Assembly: GCF_012317045.1 (NCBI RefSeq)
Contig: NZ_CP051154.1
Span: 3,410,001 to 3,474,000, forward strand
Reading direction: 5' to 3'
DNA length: 64,000 nucleotides
Source: Leifsonia sp. PS1209
GTDB lineage: Bacteria; Actinomycetota; Actinomycetes; Actinomycetales; Microbacteriaceae
Below the pieces are notes generated by a model that did no database searches, was not told the origin of the DNA, and saw only the letters and a list, made by a program, of their open reading frames with translations. Position numbers and translations under genes: made by a program. Within the stretch, counting starts at the first letter, position 1. Every line of letters starts with the position of its first letter. Of this stretch, positions 16,866 through 25,644 are shown piece after piece.

Positions 16866-17230
16866 TGTGATTCCCTTCGAGCAAGGTGGTGGCCCGGGCG
16901 CCCGTCGCGCGCGGTGTCCAGCAGGACCGGGGCGGTCAGCGTTGGGGAGAGGTGAAGCTCAGCGGCGTCATGGAGCAAATCGCTTCCTCGCAATCCGTCG
17001 TCCATCTGTGCGACTCCCTCGTCATCCGCTAGGTTGGTCCCAAATATGTGACCGGTCCCAGAACGGTAAGACGTTATGCCCCTTCTCCCCCAGGCGTCAA
17101 GCACCCCGACGCAATTCGCTCACGATCCGTGTGGTCGCGCGAACAGCAGGACAGCATCCGCGCCCCCTAAGATCAGCAGCACACCGCGTGTGCAGACGGT
17201 CGCGTCGCACCGCCAGAACCCGGAGCGCGC
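16866..17230 (-). promoter_or_regulatory. Divergent control region of the sugar importer and LacI gene
   Basis: The 365-bp gap has no gene. For the importer, TTGACG (17095-17100) and TAACGT (17071-17076), read on the minus strand, form a good promoter with 18-bp spacing. Just downstream of it are direct repeats GGTCCCA at 17036-17042 and 17054-17060, the second overlapping the palindrome GACCGGTC; these are candidate LacI operators placed to block transcription. The 5' leader to the GTG is about 200 bases. Confidence 0.55.
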
Positions 17231-18259
17231 ATGACGGACAAAGTCGACGACGACTCTTCGCGCCCGCTGTCCATCCGCGACATCGCGCGGCTCGCCGGCG
17301 TCTCCCGGCAAACGGTCTCCCGGGTGCTCAACGGCGAGCGCTACATCAAGCCGTCCACCGAGGCGCAGGTGCGCAAAGTCATCGACGACCTCGCCTGGCG
17401 GCCGAACAGCGCCGCCCGCGCGCTCGCCACCTCCCGCTTCACGACCATCGGCGTCGTGGTCACGGCGCGTTCGCACTACGGGCCGTTCAGCGCGGCGGCC
17501 GCCGTCGACCAGGCCGCCAGGGCCCGCGGCTACGCCATCGTCTCTGCCACGCTCGCCCGCGAGGACGAGCAGAGCCTCGCGGCGGCGCTCGACACGTTCC
17601 TCGCCCATGGCGTGGACGGTGTGGTGATGATCGCCCCGCAGCAGCGCGCCCACGAAGCCCTGCAGCGCGTCTCCATCCGGGTGCCGTTCATCAGCCTGCA
17701 GTGGCGGGATGCCCCCGGCGAACGCGTGGTGGCCTTCGACCAGCGGGAGGGCGCCCGCCTCGCCACCCGCCACCTGCTCGAACTGGGCCACTCGCGCATC
17801 CTGCACCTGGCCGGTCCGCAGGACTGGAACGAGGCGGAGGAGAGGATGCACGGCTTCCTCGAAGAGATGTCGGCCTGGGACATCGCGCCTCCACCGCCTG
17901 CCCTCGGCGACTGGACCTCCGACCTCGGCTACGACGTCGGCCTCAAGCTGCTGCGCCCGCGCGACTACACGGCGGTGTTCGCCTCCAACGACCAGATGGC
18001 CCTCGGCCTCATCCACGCGGCGGCCGACCTCGGCCTGTCCGTGCCCGGCGACCTGAGCGTGGTCGGCTTCGACGACATCCCGGAGGCCAAACACTTCAGC
18101 CCGCCGCTCACGACCGTCCGCCAGGACTTCAGCCTCCTCGGCGCCGTCGCGATCGACCTCCTGCTCGCCGAGATCGAAGGCACGAGCCCGCCGGACCGTC
18201 CGGAATTCCCGGTGCCGGAGCTGATCGTGCGCGGGAGCACGGCGCCGCCGGGGCGGTAG
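17231..18259 (+). CDS. LacI family transcriptional regulator
   Basis: Repressor of 342 residues. The helix-turn-helix and hinge helix span about residues 14-68 (SIRDIARLAGVSRQTVSRVL, then a hinge near RPNSAARALAT), followed by a periplasmic-binding-protein-like sugar sensor with the usual FASNDQMALGLI and VVGFDDIPEA motifs. It faces the chvE-mmsAB importer and most likely represses it until the transported sugar or a derivative binds. Confidence 0.93.
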   Translation: MTDKVDDDSSRPLSIRDIARLAGVSRQTVSRVLNGERYIKPSTEAQVRKVIDDLAWRPNSAARALATSRFTTIGVVVTARSHYGPFSAAAAVDQAARARGYAIVSATLAREDEQSLAAALDTFLAHGVDGVVMIAPQQRAHEALQRVSIRVPFISLQWRDAPGERVVAFDQREGARLATRHLLELGHSRILHLAGPQDWNEAEERMHGFLEEMSAWDIAPPPPALGDWTSDLGYDVGLKLLRPRDYTAVFASNDQMALGLIHAAADLGLSVPGDLSVVGFDDIPEAKHFSPPLTTVRQDFSLLGAVAIDLLLAEIEGTSPPDRPEFPVPELIVRGSTAPPGR

Positions 18260-18271
18260 GCGGGCGGGCTG

Positions 18272-18460
18272 TCAGAGCCAGAGCCGTCTCCGCTCGGCGC
18301 TGGTGCGGAGCGCGTCCGCCCGGTCCAGCCGTTCCGCCAGGAGCCGCGCGCGATCCGACGACCGCGTCCGCCGTCCGGCGGAGAGCCGTGAGAGCGTCAG
18401 CAGCAGGGCGGCCAGGCGGGCGCTGAGGCGATGGGAGAGTCGGAGAGGTGCCGTTGTCAT
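18272..18460 (-). CDS. Small basic hypothetical protein
   Basis: Predicted 62-residue protein, Arg/Leu/Ser rich (LRLSHRLSARLAALLLTLSR), with no recognised domain and a weak ribosome site. It lies divergent from the ArsR-type gene at 18560 with a palindrome between them, which is the main reason to keep it. It could equally be a non-coding leader; confidence is low. Confidence 0.35.
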   Translation of the reverse strand: MTTAPLRLSHRLSARLAALLLTLSRLSAGRRTRSSDRARLLAERLDRADALRTSAERRRLWL

Positions 18461-18499
18461 GACTCACACGATCGACGTTTCCGACCCTGAGCGCGCTTG

Positions 18500-18520
18500 G
18501 ATTGACCGTTATCGTCAATC
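18500..18520. promoter_or_regulatory. Palindromic operator upstream of the ArsR gene
   Basis: Perfect 7-bp arms GATTGAC (18500-18506) and GTCAATC (18514-18520) flank a 7-bp centre (CGTTATC). ArsR-family proteins typically bind such dyads in their own promoters. It lies 40-60 bases upstream of the ArsR start. The TTGACC within it (18502-18507) may double as a -35 element. Confidence 0.5.
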
Positions 18521-18559
18521 GGTCGCAGGATCGCGCGTGGTTCTTGGGACAATCTCGGC

Positions 18560-19651
18560 ATGAGCGTTTCGATCGACGTCAGCAGGGTCGGCACGGAGGA
18601 CTACCGGTTCTCCCCCTCCCCGCTCGCCGAGCTGGCGTCAGCGATCCACCTTCTCGTCGAGCCCGCCCACCATCCGGCCCAGCAGGGGTGGGTCGCTGCG
18701 GTGGCCGCATCCACGGAACCGCACCTCCTCGAACGACTGATCGACGCCGATTTCCTCTGGCGCACCTCCCGCGCCGACATGTTCCTCCCCGCTCACCCCG
18801 GCACCGAGCTCGCCGACGAACTGGATGCGGTCGACGCGCTGGACGACGAGCTCTGGGTGTCCGCAGCCCTGCTGACCAGCAGTTGCGGAACACTCCCGCT
18901 CCACCGTGAGCTCGGCTCGCCGCTCGTGGATGCGCGAGCGCGCGAGGTGGCACGCGAACGAGCGCTCGCCAGAGGGCCGCGCCAGCTGGCGTTCGTCGAC
19001 TTCGTGCTGTCCGACCCTCCGCGCGCCAGGGCGATGATGCGGCAGCTGCTCGAAGACTGCGACTCGGCGTTCTTCGGCGAGCTGTGGCGGCGCCTCCGGC
19101 CGGCGCTGGCCGCCGATGCGCGGGTCAAGCACGACCTGCTGGCGACCGCGGGCCTGCCGCGCATGCTGGAGGTGCTCTCTCCCGCGGTGACCACCGACAA
19201 AGCGGCGACGCGCATCGTGGTCGACAAGCTGCAGGATGCCTCCACCACGGCGGGCGAGGCTGGGATCACCTTCCTTCCGAGCGTGCTCGGCCACCCTCAT
19301 CTGCTCGTGGTGCACGCCCCGAAGTGGTCGCCCGTCATCCAGTATCCGGTGACCGCGGGCGATACGTCCGCGTCCACCACCGCCATCGACGTGATCGAGC
19401 AACGCCTGCACGCCCTCGACAACCCGATCAGGCTCCGGCTCGCCAGAAGCCTCATCCGCGGCCCGCACACCACGGCGGACCTCGCAGAGGCGTGGCACCT
19501 GAGCGCACCGGAGGTGTCCAGGCACCTGGCCATCCTGAGGGAGGCCGGGTTCATCACGTCGAGCAGACGCGGCCGCTACGTGGTGTACACGTTCGACGCG
19601 ATCGTCGCCGCCCGGCTGGGGCAGGACATGATCGAGGCGCTGCTGCGGTGA
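18560..19651 (+). CDS. ArsR family regulator with DUF5937 domain
   Basis: Regulator of 363 residues in which a long N-terminal DUF5937 region (about residues 1-250) precedes a C-terminal ArsR winged helix (IEQRLHALDNPIRLRLARSL, then TTADLAEAWHLSAPEVSRHLAILREAG). No CxC metal-binding motif is seen in the helix, so metal sensing is unlikely. GACAAT (18548-18553) is exactly 6 bases before the ATG, suggesting a leaderless transcript. Its target may be its own gene and the small divergent ORF. Effector unknown. Confidence 0.8.
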   Translation: MSVSIDVSRVGTEDYRFSPSPLAELASAIHLLVEPAHHPAQQGWVAAVAASTEPHLLERLIDADFLWRTSRADMFLPAHPGTELADELDAVDALDDELWVSAALLTSSCGTLPLHRELGSPLVDARAREVARERALARGPRQLAFVDFVLSDPPRARAMMRQLLEDCDSAFFGELWRRLRPALAADARVKHDLLATAGLPRMLEVLSPAVTTDKAATRIVVDKLQDASTTAGEAGITFLPSVLGHPHLLVVHAPKWSPVIQYPVTAGDTSASTTAIDVIEQRLHALDNPIRLRLARSLIRGPHTTADLAEAWHLSAPEVSRHLAILREAGFITSSRRGRYVVYTFDAIVAARLGQDMIEALLR

Positions 19652-19679
19652 GCGGCGTGCGAGGGGCGCGCCGCCGCAC

Positions 19680-21188
19680 TCAGCCGCACAGCACCCTCGC
19701 CACCGCGGCGGCGTTCACGCGCGCCGAGCCGTACGCGTACACGGCGTTCGCCGCCGCGCCGGGCTCACCGGGCCCCGGCCAGCCTGCCACGATCACCACC
19801 GTCTCCGGGCGGCGGGCGAGCACCGCATCCACGACCCCGGCTTCCAGCGCGTTGCTCTGCACTTGGTTGACGATCAGGACGGGTGCGGCCGCGGAGGCGA
19901 GGACGTCGGCGGCGCGACGGGCGGCGTCCTCCGCCGTCCCGGCATCGGTGAGCCAGACGCGCTCGACCTCGCGGTAGCTGCTGAGGGCGCGGGTGAAATG
20001 GTCGACCTGGGCGCCGACGGCGATGTTGCGCTTGGTTCGCGCGTCCACGACGGTCAGCGGGCCGGGGGCGAGACGCGCGGCCCCCACGATCCGGATGGAG
20101 GCGGTGACGATCGCGTCGAGGTCGGGTGCCGGGGGTGCTGCTGCCGCGCGCGGCTGGGAACGCACCCAGACTGACAGCGCGGCGACGCGCTCAGCCGCCT
20201 CTGCGACGCGGGAGGCGGGGAGCTCGCCGGAACGCACTGCGCCCACCAGCGCATCCCGCACGTCGAGATACTCCATCTCGTCGGTGGGGCCGTCCGGGTG
20301 CTGCGGGTTCTGAACGGGGTTGCCGATGCAGAGCAGGTCGACCCCGGCCAGGAGCGCGAGCACCGCTCCCCGTCCCATCCCGACGGTGTGGCGGATGGCA
20401 GCCATGTCGAGGGCGTCGGAGACGATGACGCCGTCGAAGCCGAGCGAGCGGAGAAGGCCCAGCGCGCGGGGGTTGAGGGTGGCGGGCGCGTCGCCGAGCT
20501 GCGGCACCCGGAGGTGCGCGGTCATCACGGCCTTCACTCCCGCGGACACGGCCTCGGCGAACGGGCGCAGGTGCACCTCGTGGAACTGCTGGTCGGTGGC
20601 ATTGCTCACGGCGAGCGCCAGGTGCGAATCGGTGGAGGTGTCCCCGTGGCCGGGATAGTGCTTGGCGCACGCGGCGACACCGGCCGACTGCAGGCCCCGG
20701 ACGGCCGCGCCGGTGTGCCGGGCGACGAGCTCCGGATCTGCGCCGAACGAGCGGACGCCGATGACCGGGTTGCGCGGGTCCACGTTGACGTCGACGGTCG
20801 GGGCGAGGTCGATGTCGATGCCCGCCGCCGCCACGATGGCGCCCGTCCAGGCGGAGACGGCCTCGGTCGTGGCCACGTCGTCCGCCTTGCCGAGCACCGC
20901 ATTGCCGGGCGTCGATGAACCGTCGCGGGCCTCGAGCCTCGTGACGATGCCGCCTTCCTCATCCACTCCGATCACCGCGGCCGGGTTCAGCTGGTGGATG
21001 CGCGCAGAGAGTGCACGGACCTCCTCCGGCCCTCCGATGTTCTGCTCGAAGTAGACCAGCCCGGCGAGCCCGTCGCGCAGGGCGTCCTCCGCCCATCCTG
21101 GGAGGGTGCGCCCGCGGAAGCCGGGCCAGATCACACTGTTGACCAGGCGCAGAAGCGCCTCGTCGTCGCCGATGTCCGGGTTCTGCAT
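19680..21188 (-). CDS. nagZ: Glycoside hydrolase family 3 beta-N-acetylglucosaminidase (NagZ-like)
   Basis: Enzyme of 502 residues that removes non-reducing-end GlcNAc from peptidoglycan saccharides. The GH3 barrel carries the NagZ signature KHYPGHGDTSTDSH (residues 176-189), whose His-Asp dyad is the acid/base of this subfamily, and the nucleophile Asp258 in VIVSDALDM. A C-terminal alpha/beta domain (about 370-502) is present, as in two-domain Gram-positive NagZ. No signal peptide is seen, so it should act in the cytosol on imported saccharides. Separated from the upstream gene by a strong hairpin, but still in the same direction as the island. Confidence 0.88.
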   Translation of the reverse strand: MQNPDIGDDEALLRLVNSVIWPGFRGRTLPGWAEDALRDGLAGLVYFEQNIGGPEEVRALSARIHQLNPAAVIGVDEEGGIVTRLEARDGSSTPGNAVLGKADDVATTEAVSAWTGAIVAAAGIDIDLAPTVDVNVDPRNPVIGVRSFGADPELVARHTGAAVRGLQSAGVAACAKHYPGHGDTSTDSHLALAVSNATDQQFHEVHLRPFAEAVSAGVKAVMTAHLRVPQLGDAPATLNPRALGLLRSLGFDGVIVSDALDMAAIRHTVGMGRGAVLALLAGVDLLCIGNPVQNPQHPDGPTDEMEYLDVRDALVGAVRSGELPASRVAEAAERVAALSVWVRSQPRAAAAPPAPDLDAIVTASIRIVGAARLAPGPLTVVDARTKRNIAVGAQVDHFTRALSSYREVERVWLTDAGTAEDAARRAADVLASAAAPVLIVNQVQSNALEAGVVDAVLARRPETVVIVAGWPGPGEPGAAANAVYAYGSARVNAAAVARVLCG

Positions 21189-21225
21189 GGAGACTCCATT
21201 CGCGCGACAAGCGGGCAGAAGAATG

Positions 21226-21264
21226 TTCCGCCCCGTGCGATCGCGCCATACGCACGGGGCGGAA
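21226..21264 (-). terminator. Strong hairpin between D-lactate dehydrogenase and nagZ genes
   Basis: Perfect 14-bp GC-rich stem (21226-21239 with 21251-21264) with an 11-base loop. It lies just after the oxidoreductase stop and 38 bases before the nagZ start, so it may reduce nagZ expression or mark the end of the main operon. I see no clear separate nagZ promoter in the remaining gap. Confidence 0.65.
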
Positions 21265-21269
21265 GCCGG

Positions 21270-24026
21270 TCAGGCGGGTGGCCTGGTCGCTCGTTCCAGG
21301 TGGACGAGGATGTGTTCGTAGTCCGCTCCGACGGCCCTGGTCATCCCGAGCTCGCAGGTGCGGTTGGTGGAGGCGTACGCGTCGTGATCTCGGGATGTCA
21401 CCTCGGCGGCCTCCGCCGCTGTCGCGCTGGCGGTCAGCTCAGGATGCAGCAGCCCCCTGTCGCCCGCGAACCCGCAGCAGCTCCAGCTGACCGGCGTGAC
21501 GACCTCGGCGGCGATGCTGGATGCGATCGCCGCCAGCTCCTGGTCGATGCCGAGCTGGGCGGACGAGCACGTTGGATGCACGACCATCGAACCGATCGGC
21601 TCCGTGACCGACACCGCGGGCAGGAGGCGTTCGGCGGTGAACGCGATGCTGTCGACGACGGTGAACCCCGCCGTCGCCGCCATCAGCGCCAGCCCTTCCG
21701 TACAGCTGCTCGCGTCGCAGACCACGGGCAGGCGGCCCCCGTCCGTCGCCTCCAGCAGCACAGACCGCACGCTGTCGGACATCCGGTCGTACCCCGCCGT
21801 GTAGCCCTTGGACTTCCACGGGGTCCCGCAGCAGAGCGATCCGATTCCGTCCGGGACAGTCACTGACACTCCCGCCCGCTCGCACAGTGCGAGGAACGCC
21901 TCGGAGGCGGACAGCGCACCACGCGGCGCGCCGAACATGGTGCCGACACAGGCGGGGAAGAAGACGGCGACAGGATCGGCGGCGGCCAGCGGCCTGCGTG
22001 CCGCGCCTCCGGCGGGCAGTTCGGCCGAGTAGAGCGGCACCTGTTCGTCGCCGAGCATGCTGCGCCCGAGCACGGTCGCGGCTTTCACCACGGAGGGCGG
22101 CAGCGCCTTAGCGACCGTGAGGGCGGCTGCTGCGCCGACGGTCACGGCACCCCACTGACGGGATGCGGCGCCCCAGACGGCCGCCGCCGGCCGCGCCGCC
22201 GTCTCAGCGCGGAGCCGCCGCACCAGGTCGCCGGTGTTGATGCCGACCGGGCAGGCAGACTGGCACATCCCGTCGACGGCGCAGGTCTCGACACCCTGAT
22301 ACTCGTAGTCGGCGCGCAGTCGTTCGAGCAGAGCCGTGTCGCCGGCCCGCTCCGCGTCGGCCATCTCGCGCCGCAGGACGATGCGCTGGCGCGGGGTGAG
22401 GGTGAGGTCACGCGACGGGCAGGCCGGTTCGCAGTATCCGCACTCGACGCAGCGGTCCACTTCGGCCTCGACAGCGGGCGTGATCTTGAGGTCGCGGAGG
22501 TAGGAGCCTGGATCGTCCGACAGCAGGACGCCGGGGTTCAGCATCCCTGTCGGGTCGAGCAGTCGCTTGATCTGCCACATCACGGCGTAGAGCTCGTCGC
22601 CGTACTGCCGCGAGACGAACGGTGCCATCACCCTGCCCGTGCCGTGTTCGGCTTTGAGGGAGCCGCCGAAGAGGAGAACCAGATCCACCATCGCCTCCGT
22701 GAAGGCGCGGTAACGGTCGAGCGACTCCGCACGGTCGAACCGCTCGGTCAGCATGAAGTGGACGTTTCCGTCCTTGGCGTGACCGAAGATCACGGAGTCC
22801 TCGTAGCCGAACCTGTCGAACAGCTCGATGAGGCCGTCGCAGAACGCGCCCAGGTGTTCGACGGGCACCACCACATCCTCCAGCAGCGCCGTCGTTCCCG
22901 ACGGGCGCGCTCCGGCGACCGCGGTGTACAGCCCTTTGCGCAGGTGCCAGAGGGAGGCGCGTCTCGCGGGCTCCTGAGACAGGAGGACCGGATGCACCAC
23001 CGGCAGAGCATCCACGGTGGCCTCGGTGCGGCGAAGCTCGGCCGCGAGCGCCGCGTCGTCTTCCGTCTGCAACTCGATGAGGAGTGCGGCGTGCTGGTCG
23101 ACGGGGAGCGCGGCGATGTCGGTCGGGCAGTCGGGGAGCTGCTGCGCGACGCGCAGCGAGGTGGCATCCATCAGCTCCACGGTGGCGAAGCCGGCGTCGG
23201 CGAGCAGGCTCGTCGCCGCCGCCGCCTCCGTGAGCGTGCGGAACACGGCGAGGCCGGTCGCCACCGACGTCAGCACCGGCACCGTGCGGAAGGTCGCGGA
23301 GGAGATGAAGCCGAGGGTGCCCTCGCTGCCGATCATCAGATGGGCCAGGATGTCGACAGGCCGCTCGAAGTCGAGCAGCGCGTTCACCCCGTAGCCCATC
23401 GTGTTCTTGCGGCTGAACAGCCGCTCGATCGTGGCGACGGACGCCGGGTCGGCGAGCACCCGGTCGCGCAGCGCGGAGAGCCCGGCATGCACATCGGGTT
23501 CCGCGCGGGCCAACTCGGCGTCGGCGTCCCGCGCTGCCGTGTCGATCACGGTGCCGCTCGCCAGAACGACGACCATCGACTCCACCGTGCGGTACGAGTT
23601 CTGCGTGATGCCGCAGACCATCCCGCTCGAATTGTTGGCGAGCACGCCTCCGATGGTGCAGGCCACCTCGCTCGCCGGGTCCGGCCCGAGTTTGCGCCCG
23701 TGGCGGGCGAGGACGGCATTGACCTGTCTGACGGTCGCTCCGGGGCCGACGCTGACGCGCATCCCGTCGTCGAGCACCCGGATGGCGCGGAAGTGCCGCC
23801 GGGTGTCGGCCAGCACGCCCGCGGTCGACCCCTGCCCGCTGAGGCTGGTGCCGCCGGAACGGAAGGTGAGGGATGCACCGGATTCGCGCACTCGGCGCAT
23901 CAGCTCGACCACCTCGGCCACCGTGCCGGGCGTCTCCACTGCCGACGGGACCAGGAGGTAGTGCGACGCGTCGTGTGCGATCGCGTGCCTCCTGGTCACG
24001 CTCTCGGCAGGCGCGGCAGTGCTCAC
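21270..24026 (-). CDS. FAD/Fe-S D-lactate dehydrogenase-type oxidoreductase
   Basis: Fusion protein of 918 residues. The N-terminal FAD-binding type 4 domain has RSGGTSLSGQG near residue 57 and GGVLANNSSGM near 130; a flavin-oxidase cap follows. Near residues 523-600 are two cysteine clusters (CVECGYCEPACP and CAVDGMCQSACP) for 4Fe-4S centres, and the C-terminus has two CCG-type cysteine motifs (SLCCGTPWKSKG and SWSCCGFAGDRG). This architecture matches membrane-associated D-lactate or D-2-hydroxyacid dehydrogenases of the Dld-II/GlcDF kind. In this island the obvious substrate is D-lactate released by MurQ. GTG at 24026 overlaps the PIG-L stop. Confidence 0.85.
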   Translation of the reverse strand: MSTAAPAESVTRRHAIAHDASHYLLVPSAVETPGTVAEVVELMRRVRESGASLTFRSGGTSLSGQGSTAGVLADTRRHFRAIRVLDDGMRVSVGPGATVRQVNAVLARHGRKLGPDPASEVACTIGGVLANNSSGMVCGITQNSYRTVESMVVVLASGTVIDTAARDADAELARAEPDVHAGLSALRDRVLADPASVATIERLFSRKNTMGYGVNALLDFERPVDILAHLMIGSEGTLGFISSATFRTVPVLTSVATGLAVFRTLTEAAAATSLLADAGFATVELMDATSLRVAQQLPDCPTDIAALPVDQHAALLIELQTEDDAALAAELRRTEATVDALPVVHPVLLSQEPARRASLWHLRKGLYTAVAGARPSGTTALLEDVVVPVEHLGAFCDGLIELFDRFGYEDSVIFGHAKDGNVHFMLTERFDRAESLDRYRAFTEAMVDLVLLFGGSLKAEHGTGRVMAPFVSRQYGDELYAVMWQIKRLLDPTGMLNPGVLLSDDPGSYLRDLKITPAVEAEVDRCVECGYCEPACPSRDLTLTPRQRIVLRREMADAERAGDTALLERLRADYEYQGVETCAVDGMCQSACPVGINTGDLVRRLRAETAARPAAAVWGAASRQWGAVTVGAAAALTVAKALPPSVVKAATVLGRSMLGDEQVPLYSAELPAGGAARRPLAAADPVAVFFPACVGTMFGAPRGALSASEAFLALCERAGVSVTVPDGIGSLCCGTPWKSKGYTAGYDRMSDSVRSVLLEATDGGRLPVVCDASSCTEGLALMAATAGFTVVDSIAFTAERLLPAVSVTEPIGSMVVHPTCSSAQLGIDQELAAIASSIAAEVVTPVSWSCCGFAGDRGLLHPELTASATAAEAAEVTSRDHDAYASTNRTCELGMTRAVGADYEHILVHLERATRPPA

Positions 24027-24712
24027 GGTCCGGCGAGCTCGAACTTCGAACTGCCGCCGACGGTGAACCCGCACGCTCGTTCCGTGCCGACGAGGCAGCC
24101 CTTCGCCGACATCATCGCCGTGTAGTAGTCGATGTAGCGGAAGCCGTACGTCTCTCCGCGCGCGAACGCCTGGTTCTGGATGGCAGCGCGCCAGATGTCG
24201 AAGGCCTCCTGCGGGATGGGCACGTACAGGTCGGGCTGGAAGCCCTCCGCGTCCTCCCAGTTGTCCGCGTGCAGGAACTGCTTCACACCATGCCGCCCGA
24301 GCGGACTGTCGAGAGGAAGAGAGGCGAGGAACCTGGCGCGCTCGGCGATGATCGCCGCACGCTCGTGATCCCGGTGGATGCTCTTCGTCCAGTGCGTGAT
24401 GATGATGTCCGGCTTCTCGGCCCGGATGATGTCGGCCAGCTGGCCGGCCGCCTCGTCGTCGTCGGGCAGGAAGCCGTCGGAGTAGTCGAGCACCCGGAAC
24501 TCGGCGCCGATGTCCGCGGCGAACTGTTCGCCTTCCCGCACCTTCTGTACGCGGTACTCGTCCGGGCTCAGCGCCGGATGGCCGCGCTCTCCGTACGTGC
24601 ACGCGACGATGATCGCCCGGTCTCCGTCGAGCACCATCTTGGCGAGGGTCGGCCCCGCCGTGAGGTCCATGTCTCCGATGTGCCCGCCGATGGCGAGGAC
24701 TGTCCTGCTCAC
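24023..24712 (-). CDS. PIG-L (LmbE-like) family deacetylase, variant motif
   Basis: Predicted 229-residue member of the zinc-dependent N-acetylsugar deacetylase family (MshB, BshB, LmbE). The usual AHPDD motif reads GHIGD: His11 and Asp14 can bind zinc, and the second site HRDH provides His116, but the Asp normally acting as general base is Gly13. The rest of the fold is intact (TYGERGHPALSPDEYR; PDIIITHWTKSIHRDH). GTG at 24712 follows CGGAGCG. It lies between sugar permeases and D-lactate dehydrogenase in the salvage island, so an amino sugar or muropeptide is the likely substrate; activity with the changed motif needs proof. Confidence 0.8.
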   Translation of the reverse strand: MSRTVLAIGGHIGDMDLTAGPTLAKMVLDGDRAIIVACTYGERGHPALSPDEYRVQKVREGEQFAADIGAEFRVLDYSDGFLPDDDEAAGQLADIIRAEKPDIIITHWTKSIHRDHERAAIIAERARFLASLPLDSPLGRHGVKQFLHADNWEDAEGFQPDLYVPIPQEAFDIWRAAIQNQAFARGETYGFRYIDYYTAMMSAKGCLVGTERACGFTVGGSSKFELAGP

Positions 24713-24759
24713 GTTTCGCTCCGTTTCTCGTTGTTCGCGCTGGTCACGTCGTGCCGGCG

Positions 24760-25644
24760 TCACTTCATGCCGCTGAGCATGACGCCGCGCACGTAGTACT
24801 TCTGGAAGAAGAGGAAGATGATCAGCACCGGGATGGTGCTGATGACGATTCCGGCCATGACGATCGGCATCGTGCGGTTGGGGTCGATGAAGCTCTGCAG
24901 CAGCTGGATGCCGACAGGGAGCGTCATCAGATCGGAGTTGGTCGACGCGATCAGCGACGTCCAGATGTAGTCGTTCCATTGGCCCACGAAGGTGATGAGG
25001 CCGAGCGTGATCGCAACCGGCTTGGCCTGCGGAAGCACGATGTTGTAGAACAGCCTCCACTCGCCCGCGCCGTCGATGCGCGCGGCCTCGAGCATCTCGT
25101 TCGGCACGCCGACCATGAACTGCCGCATCAGGAAGATGCCGAAGCCGCTCACCAGGAACGGGAGCATCAGCGAGACGATATTGGTCGTCATACCGCCGTC
25201 TCCCCCCTGACCCAGGATGTTGTTCCCGCCGACCAGCGGCCAGTTCACCATGATGAGGAAGTCGGGGATCAGCAGCAGGAACGGCGGGAGCATCATCGTC
25301 GCCAGGATGAAGCGGAAGATCACATCCCTCCCGCGGAAGCGCAGCTTGGCGAGCGCATAGCCCGCCATCGCGGACGTGATGAGCACGGACGCCGTGACCA
25401 CCAGGGTCACGATCACACTGTTCATGAACAGGCGCCCGAGCTGCAGCTGGTCGAAGGCGGCGCTGTAGTTGCTCCAGGTGAAGTCCTGCGGCAGGAAGTG
25501 GTACGGCAGCACGCCGTACTCGCCCGGGCCCTTGAACGAGCTGAAGAGCATGTCGAGGAAGGGCATCGCCATCAGCACACCGCCGATGGCGACCAGGGTG
25601 TACGAGAGCCAGGGCGTGCGTACCCGCTTGTTGCGCAGAGCCAT
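24760..25644 (-). CDS. Carbohydrate ABC transporter permease (MalG type)
   Basis: Membrane subunit of 294 residues with six helices. The EAA loop reads EAARIDGAGEWRLFYNIVLP, the site that docks an MsmK/UgpC-type ATPase. One loop has an unusual Gly-rich segment (GGNNILGQGGDGGMTTN). Its ATG overlaps the stop of the MalF-type gene by one base (TGATG). No ATPase gene is in this operon, so a shared ATPase encoded elsewhere is expected, as is common for CUT1 importers. Confidence 0.9.
   Translation of the reverse strand: MALRNKRVRTPWLSYTLVAIGGVLMAMPFLDMLFSSFKGPGEYGVLPYHFLPQDFTWSNYSAAFDQLQLGRLFMNSVIVTLVVTASVLITSAMAGYALAKLRFRGRDVIFRFILATMMLPPFLLLIPDFLIMVNWPLVGGNNILGQGGDGGMTTNIVSLMLPFLVSGFGIFLMRQFMVGVPNEMLEAARIDGAGEWRLFYNIVLPQAKPVAITLGLITFVGQWNDYIWTSLIASTNSDLMTLPVGIQLLQSFIDPNRTMPIVMAGIVISTIPVLIIFLFFQKYYVRGVMLSGMK

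Noticed and set aside
19680..21188. Beta-glucosidase reading of the GH3 gene
   Set aside because: The KHYPGHGDTSTDSH motif is specific to the NagZ branch and the neighbours are MurNAc genes.
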